A stretch of 9,509 nucleotides of DNA from Mayfieldus sp038040285 (lineage in GTDB: Bacteria > Actinomycetota > Thermoleophilia > Solirubrobacterales > 70-9): NCBI GenBank assembly GCA_038040285.1, contig JBBPIN010000055.1, forward strand, positions 1 to 9,509, given 5' to 3'. Made by a program: the position numbers and the translations under genes. This document shows positions 5,389 through 9,509 of the stretch, in pieces; the first letter of the stretch is position 1; each line of letters starts with the position of its first letter. The notes below the pieces were generated by a model. The model did not search any database. It was not told the origin of the DNA and saw nothing but the letters and a program-made list of their open reading frames with translations.

Positions 5389-5418
5389 GCGATGTCGCAG
5401 GAGAACGTCGAGACCGTG
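5359..5418 (+). repeat. Direct tail-to-head junction without inter-gene block (second)
   Basis: This is organised like 4927-4974. The tail's GGGAG (5381-5385) lies 6 nt before ATG 5392, with TAG GCG between. The head continues as the standard form through GAGAACGTCGAG. The GGGAG is a stronger match to the anti-Shine-Dalgarno than the CGGAG of the first junction, because this tail is the LRE form and the first is LSE. Confidence 0.85.
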
Positions 5419-5790
5419 CGGAAGATGTACGAGGCCTTAAACCGCGACGACGTCGATGGTTTCCTCCAACTCTGCGCCCCGGGCTTCGAGGTTCGTGACC
5501 TGCCCGAGTTGCCGGGTTCCAGCGTGGCTGTCGGCCACGAAGCCGTCCGTGCCTGGTGGGACCAGCTGTTCGATCCCTTCGAGGACTTACGTTTCGACGC
5601 CGAGGAATTCATCGACGCCGGTGATCGCGTCGTCGTACTGAACCATGCGACAGCTCGTGGCAGGGGCAGCGGAGCCAAGGTCGAGATGCACTTCGCCAGC
5701 GTCTGGACGCTGAACGACGGAAAGGCAGTCCGGTTCATCAGCTACAGCGATCACGCAGAGGCCCTAGAAGCCGCCGGGCTGTCGGAGTAG
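5392..5790 (+). CDS. NTF2-like / SnoaL-domain protein (paralog 7, third gene of operon)
   Basis: This 132-residue protein has the most typical sequence of the array. Helix VETVRKMYEALNRDDVDGFL leads to strand PGFEVRDLPELPG. Then come helix HEAVRAWWDQLFDPF, strands LRFDAEEFIDAGDRVVVLN and MHFASVWTLNDGKAVRF, and the tail ALEAAGLSE. The EEFIDAGDRVVV motif matches the EPxEFI-DRV pattern of paralogs 3-5. It ends the operon. What follows (5791-5841) is unique DNA with a 12-bp palindrome TGCGCTAGCGCA at 5830-5841. Confidence 0.88.
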   Translation: MSQENVETVRKMYEALNRDDVDGFLQLCAPGFEVRDLPELPGSSVAVGHEAVRAWWDQLFDPFEDLRFDAEEFIDAGDRVVVLNHATARGRGSGAKVEMHFASVWTLNDGKAVRFISYSDHAEALEAAGLSE

Positions 5791-5841
5791 CCCAGGGCCG
5801 CTTCCGCTCGGGTCGATCGGCAGCAGCACTGCGCTAGCGCA

Positions 5842-5927
5842 ACCCGAAGTGCCAGGGCTGTGGCGCTGGCGGCCCGTAGCCCTTGGCGGGATACTGCGCG
5901 GGCGATGGCGCGGGAGAACGTCGAGCT
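5842..5927 (+). repeat. Inter-gene repeat block plus head, copy G (5'-truncated, diverged)
   Basis: The match starts at CCCGAAGTGCCAGGGCT. It has a 7-bp deletion before GGCGCTGGCGG, changed bases before the -10 box, and GATACT at 5890-5895, 9 nt before ATG 5905. The head is altered to ATGGCGCGGGAGAACGTCGAG. It is the most diverged block and precedes a pseudogene, as expected for a copy no longer homogenised. Confidence 0.75.
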
Positions 5928-6058
5928 GGTTCGCCGGCTTTTCGGCGCCTTCAACGAGCGGGATGCCGACGCAGCGCGGTCTGGGGCACTGGGGCCGATA
6001 GGCGGCCCGCATTCATCGGTGGCGGGCGGGTGGAAGGTGCCGTGTATCACGGCCACGC
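5905..6058 (+). pseudogene. 5' fragment of an NTF2-like paralog, frameshifted and truncated
   Basis: From ATG 5905 the reading starts MARENVELVRRLFGAFNERD, a good head and helix 1. Near 5975 the family-like reading moves to another frame, AVWGTGADRRPAFIGGGRVE followed by GAVYHGHA, and then stops matching at about 6058. The C-terminal half and the tail are absent. A 252-codon ORF stays open from 5905 to 6660, but beyond 5975 it is out of frame with the family. Beyond 6058 it is the antisense of a minus-strand coding sequence. This is therefore a pseudogene joined to foreign DNA. Confidence 0.7.
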
Positions 6059-6591
6059 AAGATGCCGTCCAGGCGCCGCTCCGCTTCGGCGGCGGCTCTC
6101 GCCCGGCTCGCGGCCGAGCGCCACTTGGCGAGCCGGTGGCATTGATGCCGGTAGTCGATGAACTCCGTGCGCAACTCGAACATCGGCCCGACACCCCATG
6201 GCTGAGCCCAGTCTTCGAGTCTCTCCCGACCGAAAGCGGGCAGCGCCTCAGGCAGCGAGGTGGCGCTTGGGCCGACCTGCCCAATCAGGTGCTCGTGCTC
6301 AAGGCGGATGAGCTTCGTGATCAGGATCAGGTCGCGGTAGCGATCGCTGCGATGCCGGTGAGCGCGGTGAAGGCGTGCCGCGAGCACCCTACGTTCACGC
6401 TCGAGGACCAGGAACGCGGCCCTGTTCGCCCGCGTGGTCCAGGAATCGCCTGGCCCACCGGTCCCCTCCTCTGGGATCCGCCCATCGATCCGCTTGGCGC
6501 GGTCGAGCTCGAAGGCGGCACGGAACTCCTTCTGGGGCTCCAGCGGCATGAGCCCCCTCGGGACCGCCCGGCGCTGAGCAGGCGGAGTCAC
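6013..6591 (-). pseudogene. Unrecognised protein-coding fragment, probably 3'-truncated
   Basis: The minus-strand frame runs 192 codons from GTG 6591 to a stop at 6013. In the stretches I checked by hand its third codon positions are about 80-90% G/C, against about 55-65% for the plus-strand frame with the same codon boundaries. That supports this strand as the coding one. It encodes an Arg-rich, mostly helical protein (for example FLVLERERRVLAARLHRAHR, then DLILITKLIRLEHEHLI). I recognise no family. ATG 6549 with GAGGGGG just upstream is a better start than GTG 6591. The last ~15 codons (below about 6058) run through the antisense of the NTF2 pseudogene, so the true C-terminus is lost. A transposon or phage passenger gene is possible. 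Confidence 0.45.
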
Positions 6592-6960
6592 CCTACGAAA
6601 GGTGAGGCGCCAAGCGCCAGAGCTCTTATGGCTCTCATCTCACCAACCTCATGCGAGTAGCGGAGGGCGCTCAGATGGTGCGTCGCCTGGCCTTACTGAT
6701 CAGCCGGTTCAGCGTCCGTTCAGGGTCCGTCCGTCTACGTCCACGTCGATCCAACTATCGGCTGGCCCAACTCTATCCCAGTTGGCGTGACCCCGGTTAA
6801 TAACTTGGAATCTTGAGGCGCCGGCAAGGGCGGTAATGGGCACAGTGGGGAAGGCATCCCGATCGACGATCACCCGCCAGCGCCGGCCGGGCGAGCATGT
6901 GAGCAGCCTTGCGCCGCCTTCGCCGCAGGACATAGGGTCGTACCTGGGGAAAGCACGGAA
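6592..6960. other. Gap without a convincing gene
   Basis: No frame here shows family-like sequence with a start and ribosome site. One short plus-strand stretch ending at TGA 6814-6816 reads SVYVHVDPTIGWPNSIPVGV in a protein-like way, but it has a stop at 6697-6699 and no start, so it may be a gene relic. Long open frames on both strands (for example minus 6709-7233) are probably chance openness in GC-rich DNA. Confidence 0.4.
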
Positions 6961-7341
6961 AGAAACGCAGCCCATGCTCAAGAGCCGCATCGCATCGTTC
7001 CTGGCAACGGTGGTCCCTACTACTTCGCCCGCGTTTCCTCGCCCGCCAACGGCGAGCGCAGCGGCAGTCAAGAAGCCAAGATGGCGATCGGATTCGCCAA
7101 GGAGTTCGGCTGGCCGGAGACCAAGGATCTGCCGCTCGCCTACGACTTCGAAACCCTCAACAAGCAGCCGGTTGCCAAGGCAGCACGGCATCTCGTCCAG
7201 TTCGTCCGCGCCTACCGCAAGGCGATGGGCCATCTTCCGGTCATCTACACGATGCCGAGTCTCTGGGCAAGTGTCGAGCGTGAGCTCAATCCCAAAGATC
7301 TCGCCTCCGCAGATGTTCGGGATCTGTTCGGAGTGCGCTGA
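6961..7341 (+). pseudogene. Fragment of a GH25-type lysozyme (peptidoglycan muramidase)
   Basis: The plus-strand frame reads GGPYYFARVSSPANGERSG, then a helix, then LPLAYDFETLN. This carries the D-x-E pair typical of the glycoside hydrolase 25 active site (D at 7144-7146, E at 7150-7152). RHLVQFVRAYRKAMGHLPVI follows and then YTMPSLWASV, matching the order of GH25 strands. GH25 proteins are normally about 200 residues for the domain. Here the N-terminal strand with the first catalytic Asp is missing, and the protein stops at 7339-7341 soon after SLW, before the last strands. No start codon lies in frame between the stop at 6814 and ATG 7081, and that ATG is internal to the domain. It would have cleaved cell walls; now it is probably dead. 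Confidence 0.6.
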
Positions 7342-7483
7342 GAGAGGCGGAGGGGCGTTACCTCCTCAAGATCTTGGATGCGGACGCGAGAAGGTACCTG
7401 CATGAGGGCAGCGCCGCGTTGCAAGCCGCATATTCGAGACGATGGCCCGCTTGGCTTGAGCGCCGACGCCAAGGACCGCGACT

Positions 7484-7503
7484 ACGGAAACGATACGGAA
7501 ACG
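7484..7503. repeat. Tandem 9-bp direct repeat ACGGAAACG upstream of the secreted protein
   Basis: Two exact copies of ACGGAAACG (7484-7492 and 7495-7503) have their starts 11 bp apart, one helical turn, and lie about 100 bp before ATG 7599. Such spacing suits two regulator subunits on one face of the DNA. No promoter boxes are clear nearby, so the role is a guess. Confidence 0.35.
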
Positions 7504-7598
7504 CTACCCACACGGAGCAGTGAGAGGTTCGCACCGCAGAGCTCCAGGGATGGTCACAACGGAAATCCCCGGGGAAGGATCAACCAAAGGAGATTGGG

Positions 7599-7994
7599 AT
7601 GAAGGTCTACAAGCGGGTCACCGGCCTGCTCGCGGTCGCGCTGGCCGCGGTCGCGCTGGCGGCCTCAGCCTCCCCGGCCGGGGCGGTTACGCAATCCCAG
7701 CTCGAGAAGGCGGGTTGGAGCTGCATCGCCCCGCTTCCCGTCACCGACGAGCAGCACTGCGCTCGGCCGGGTGGTCTCGCGCGCTTCATCAGCGGCCAGG
7801 CGAAGACGATGACGTTCCTCGTCTTCGATCCCAGCGGTGAGAAGTTCCTCGGCACCGAGTTCAACGTGCGGGGCGACATCTTCCACGGCCAGCCCTGCCC
7901 GACCGATCCGCCGACCTACGAGTACACCTACCTCGGCCCGATCTTCGGCCTCGACTACTGGGCCTGCCACCGCTTCGACAGCGACCACCTCTGA
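7599..7994 (+). CDS. Secreted four-cysteine protein, function unknown
   Basis: This 131-residue preprotein has a strong signal peptide: MKVYKR n-region, hydrophobic core about 7-24 and an A-x-A site (AGA) after residue 29. The mature part of about 102 residues has four cysteines (42, 54, 100, 123), enough for two disulfides. It contains aromatic segments (MTFLVFDPSGEKFLG, then YEYTYLGPIFGLDYWACHRF) that suggest a small beta-rich extracellular domain. The ribosome site AAAGGAG (7586-7592) lies 6 nt before the ATG, so the start is firm. A hairpin with a UACG loop follows the stop by about 27 nt. I recognise no family. It resembles conserved secreted hypotheticals of actinobacteria. Confidence 0.8.
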   Translation: MKVYKRVTGLLAVALAAVALAASASPAGAVTQSQLEKAGWSCIAPLPVTDEQHCARPGGLARFISGQAKTMTFLVFDPSGEKFLGTEFNVRGDIFHGQPCPTDPPTYEYTYLGPIFGLDYWACHRFDSDHL

Positions 7995-8020
7995 CGGGCG
8001 GTCGCCTCGAAAAGCCGAGA

Positions 8021-8052
8021 GCAGAAGGGCCCGCTACGGCGGGCCCTTCTGC
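8021..8052 (+). terminator. Strong hairpin terminator with UACG tetraloop
   Basis: A perfect 14-bp stem (8021-8034 with 8039-8052) closes a TACG loop on a C-G pair, the extra-stable UNCG type. It follows the secreted protein and lacks a U-tract. Confidence 0.8.
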
Positions 8053-8130
8053 GCGCTCTACGCGGCTCCTAGCCCGGACTAACCCCAAGATCTCCCGACA
8101 CCCAGGAGATCAATAAAGACGCCTTGAAGT

Positions 8131-8162
8131 CGGACGCCCCGGCCAGCTGGCCGGGGCGTCCG
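8131..8162. terminator. Perfect 32-bp palindrome, probable bidirectional terminator
   Basis: The sequence is its own reverse complement over 32 bp, centred on AGCT, and forms a very GC-rich stem of 14 bp or more. A weaker hairpin (GATCTCC 8089-8095 with GGAGATC 8105-8111) lies between it and the UACG hairpin. It could insulate the transposase from read-through. It could also be an insertion target, since some IS elements prefer terminator hairpins. Confidence 0.55.
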
Positions 8163-8199
8163 CGCGCCTTCTCAGGATCCGTCCTCGACCAAGAAAACC

Positions 8200-9045
8200 G
8201 GCCTCGAAGGAGGCGCGGATGACCCATGATGACGTGCTGTTCGGCTATCGCCTGCGGCTGTTTACGCTGGCCGAGGAGCTGGACTCGGTCTCAGAGGCCT
8301 GCCGACAGATGGGAGTGGCCCGCTCGACCTATTACGCCTGGAAGCCGCGCCTTGAGCGCTACGGGCTCGACGGCCTGCGGGTCAGAGAGCGCCGCCGGCC
8401 GCGGATGCCCAACCAGATCGGGCCCCATCTCGAGCACCGGATCGTCGCCTTCTCGCTCGGGCACCCCGGCTTCGGAGCGCGGCGGATCTCGGCTGAGCTT
8501 GCGCGCCCCAAGTGGGGCGGGATCGAGATCTCCGAGCACGGGATCTGGCGGGTGCTGCGGCGCTTTAACCTCAACACTCGCTCCAAGCGCCTGGCGCTGA
8601 TCGCCCGCCACGCAGACCCCTACGAGCGAAAGCCTGACCCTCAGCCGCAGCAGCTGCACATCGAGGCCACAGAGCCCGGAGAGAAGGTGCAGATGGACTG
8701 CTTTTATGTCGGCCGGCTCTCGGGCTCCAAAGGGGTGATCTGGCAATACACCGCAATCGACGTCGCCTCCGCCTACACCTGGGCCTTCCTGCGCTCTGAG
8801 AAGCGCAATCCCTCGGCCCGCCGCACCGCCGAGCTCTGCCACCTGGTCGCCACAGAGCTAAAGGCGGCGGGCTGGCGCCTCGGGGAAGTCACAACCGACA
8901 ATGGCTCGGAGTTTCGCTCGCGGCTGTTCGTCGACGCCGTCGAGGGCGAGGCAGCCACGCAGCGCAAGATCAAGGCCGGGCGGCCGAACTCAAACGGCTG
9001 CGCCGAGCGCGTCCAGCTGACGATCCTCGAGGAGTGCTGGCGCCA
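8200..9045 (+). mobile_element. IS481-like insertion sequence, right end lost
   Basis: Only the transposase gene and its leader are recognisable. I cannot find terminal inverted repeats or a target duplication, so the left boundary is arbitrary. The right boundary is placed where transposase homology stops (after ECWR, near 9045) and a different gene begins on the other strand. An element without its right end cannot move by itself. Confidence 0.55.
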
Positions 9046-9088
9046 GCCTCCCGGCATGCTTCTTCGAGCGCCTCGATGCGTTCGATGA
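8219..9088 (+). CDS. IS481-family transposase, C-terminally truncated
   Basis: The ORF encodes 289 residues, of which about 275 are transposase. Residues 20-44 (LDSVSEACRQMGVARSTYYA) form the N-terminal helix-turn-helix that binds the element ends. The rve/DDE domain carries Asp160 (QMDCFYVGRL), Asp227 (TTDNGSEF) and Glu263 (NGCAERVQ). There are 35 residues between the last two, the DD(35)E signature of IS3/IS481 enzymes. After EECWR the sequence switches to an unrelated QPPGMLLRAPRCVR and ends. Full members of this type are usually about 60-70 residues longer, so the helix after the Glu is cut short and the enzyme is likely inactive. The start is supported by AAGGAGG (8207-8213), 5 nt upstream. 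IS3 orfB is the less likely alternative. Confidence 0.85.
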   Translation: MTHDDVLFGYRLRLFTLAEELDSVSEACRQMGVARSTYYAWKPRLERYGLDGLRVRERRRPRMPNQIGPHLEHRIVAFSLGHPGFGARRISAELARPKWGGIEISEHGIWRVLRRFNLNTRSKRLALIARHADPYERKPDPQPQQLHIEATEPGEKVQMDCFYVGRLSGSKGVIWQYTAIDVASAYTWAFLRSEKRNPSARRTAELCHLVATELKAAGWRLGEVTTDNGSEFRSRLFVDAVEGEAATQRKIKAGRPNSNGCAERVQLTILEECWRQPPGMLLRAPRCVR

Positions 9089-9327
9089 GCTCCTGCAGGT
9101 CGGGGATTACGGTCTCCGCGCTGTTCTTCGCGATCGTTTCGGCGATCACCCTTCGCTTCGCCACCGCATCCAAGGGCCCGCCAGCCTTTCTGACTTCGCT
9201 CTCGACGGCCTTCCTGATTACCTCAGATATGGATTCTTCGCGAATGCGGGCCAGGGCTTCAAGCCCTCGGCGTTCAGTCCGTTCCGAAGCGGACCTGGGT
9301 GGGGTTGTCCTTTATCTCTTTCGGCAT
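8970..9327 (-). pseudogene. Ribbon-helix-helix (CopG-like) regulator, frameshifted and 3'-disrupted
   Basis: From ATG 9327 the minus strand reads MPKEIKDNPTQVRF. A +1 shift near 9281-9290 (the GG in CTTCGGAAC) continues it as ERTERRGLEALARIREES, then ISEVIRKAVESEVRKAGG. Together they give a short strand (TQVRF) and two helices with the SxSEVIRxAV pattern of ribbon-helix-helix DNA-binding proteins, as in CopG/MetJ-type antitoxins. A helical tail follows (VIPDLQELIERIEALEEACR). Below about 9046 the frame enters antisense IS DNA and stops at 8970. The ribosome site GGAGG lies 8 nt before the ATG. One base would restore the frame, so a sequencing error is possible. No toxin partner is visible. 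Confidence 0.6.
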
Positions 9328-9351
9328 TCGTAGCGCCTCCGCTCTACGACT

Positions 9352-9377
9352 ATTCTAGGAGCTTAGGGTGCCCTAAG
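9352..9377 (-). promoter_or_regulatory. Candidate promoter and palindromic operator of the RHH regulator
   Basis: On the minus strand TAGAAT (9357-9352) fits a -10 box, about 25 bp upstream of the ATG at 9327. Just upstream of it lies the perfect inverted repeat CTTAGGGTGCCCTAAG (9362-9377; 7-bp arms, 2-bp centre), inside the -10/-35 spacer. No good -35 box is seen. Ribbon-helix-helix proteins commonly repress their own promoter from such palindromes, so autoregulation is a reasonable inference. Confidence 0.5.
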
Positions 9378-9433
9378 AAACGCCGATCTGGCGGCCTGCG
9401 CGTTTCCGGGCGGCGACGGCCAAGGGGAGGAGC

Positions 9434-9509
9434 GTGAGTTCGGGCTCCCGCTTTTCGGGGCATGAAACTCCCCCCAGAAGGCTGACGTGTCCGGCCCCCG
9501 ACCTACGGT
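9434..9509 (+). CDS. Possible start of a gene running off the window
   Basis: GTG 9434 follows GGGGAGGAG closely and the frame stays open for 25 codons to the edge (VSSGSRFSGHETPPRRLTC and beyond). The purine stretch is only 3 nt or less from the GTG, the peptide matches nothing I know, and the evidence is thin. Confidence 0.18.
   Translation, partial: MSSGSRFSGHETPPRRLTCPAPDLR

Noticed and set aside
5830..5841. 12-bp palindrome TGCGCTAGCGCA after paralog 7
   Set aside because: It is too short and isolated to assign. It could be part of a weak terminator, but there is no supporting context.
1..6058. CRISPR array or integron cassette array
   Set aside because: Repeat spacing is 400-600 bp with coding cores, and there are no short spacers. 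The block shows no attC-type paired core sites and no integrase is present, so cassette-like is used only as a description.
5860..6660. 266-codon plus-strand ORF
   Set aside because: Only the first ~25 codons after 5905 fit the NTF2 family in this frame. The rest is the antisense of a minus-strand frame with better third-position bias.
6709..7233. 174-codon minus-strand ORF
   Set aside because: It is antisense to the GH25 fragment over its first part, shows no recognised motif, and has no supported start.
6836..7405. 189-codon plus-strand ORF with a hydrophobic stretch MLKSRIASFLATVV
   Set aside because: Its frame conflicts with the GH25 reading from about 6961 onward, and the C-terminal half is Ser/Pro/Arg-rich shadow sequence.
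8163..8218. Left terminal inverted repeat of the IS
   Set aside because: No TGT-starting repeat with a partner could be found, since the right end is missing, so no boundary is claimed.
9034..9333. 99-codon plus-strand ORF after the transposase
   Set aside because: It is antisense to the RHH regulator reading, which has the recognisable fold pattern, start and ribosome site.

Overview
The window is high-GC DNA with strong G/C preference at third codon positions. The dominant gene family consists of small NTF2/SnoaL-fold proteins that begin MSQENVE and end ALEAAGL(R/S)E. From family knowledge, this suits an actinobacterial genome of the Thermoleophilia / Solirubrobacterales kind. No rRNA or taxonomic marker is present, so that placement is an inference.

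Positions 1-6058 hold a same-strand array of NTF2-like paralogs. Seven are intact (116-517, 2749-3336, 3445-3843, 3988-4413, 4552-4956, 4960-5388, 5392-5790). Two are broken pseudogenes (1182-1542, 5905-6058), one survives only as a 3' tail (1035-1064), and one ends at the left edge (1-7). Their protein cores are very divergent, but their first ~20 bp, last 30 bp and much of the ~105-bp DNA between neighbours are nearly identical. The array therefore looks like interchangeable cores held between common DNA ends. The inter-gene block carries a hairpin, a GATACT -10-like box and the start codon with no good ribosome site, which suggests leaderless transcripts. In 4552-5790 the block is absent: three genes are separated by exactly GCG, and each downstream gene takes its Shine-Dalgarno from the last codons of the gene before it. 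A small secreted two-cysteine protein (707-940), a tRNA-like T-arm (1548-1575) and a lipoprotein esterase (1669-2688) interrupt the array.

Positions 5905-7341 are decayed: an NTF2 pseudogene start is joined to the truncated 3' end of an unrecognised minus-strand gene (6013-6591), then comes non-coding DNA and a GH25 lysozyme fragment (6961-7341). At 7599-7994 lies a secreted four-cysteine protein with a clean ribosome site, followed by two strong hairpins (8021-8052, 8131-8162).

Positions 8200-9509 are a mobile-element scar. An IS481-family transposase keeps its DD(35)E triad but loses its C-terminus around 9045. There it abuts a minus-strand ribbon-helix-helix (CopG-like) regulator gene with a one-base frameshift and a perfect palindromic operator candidate at 9362-9377.

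The esterase, secreted proteins and lysozyme relic imply an envelope or extracellular flavour to the accessory genes. No common pathway with the NTF2-like proteins, which have no signal peptides and whose ligands are unknown, can be read from the sequence.
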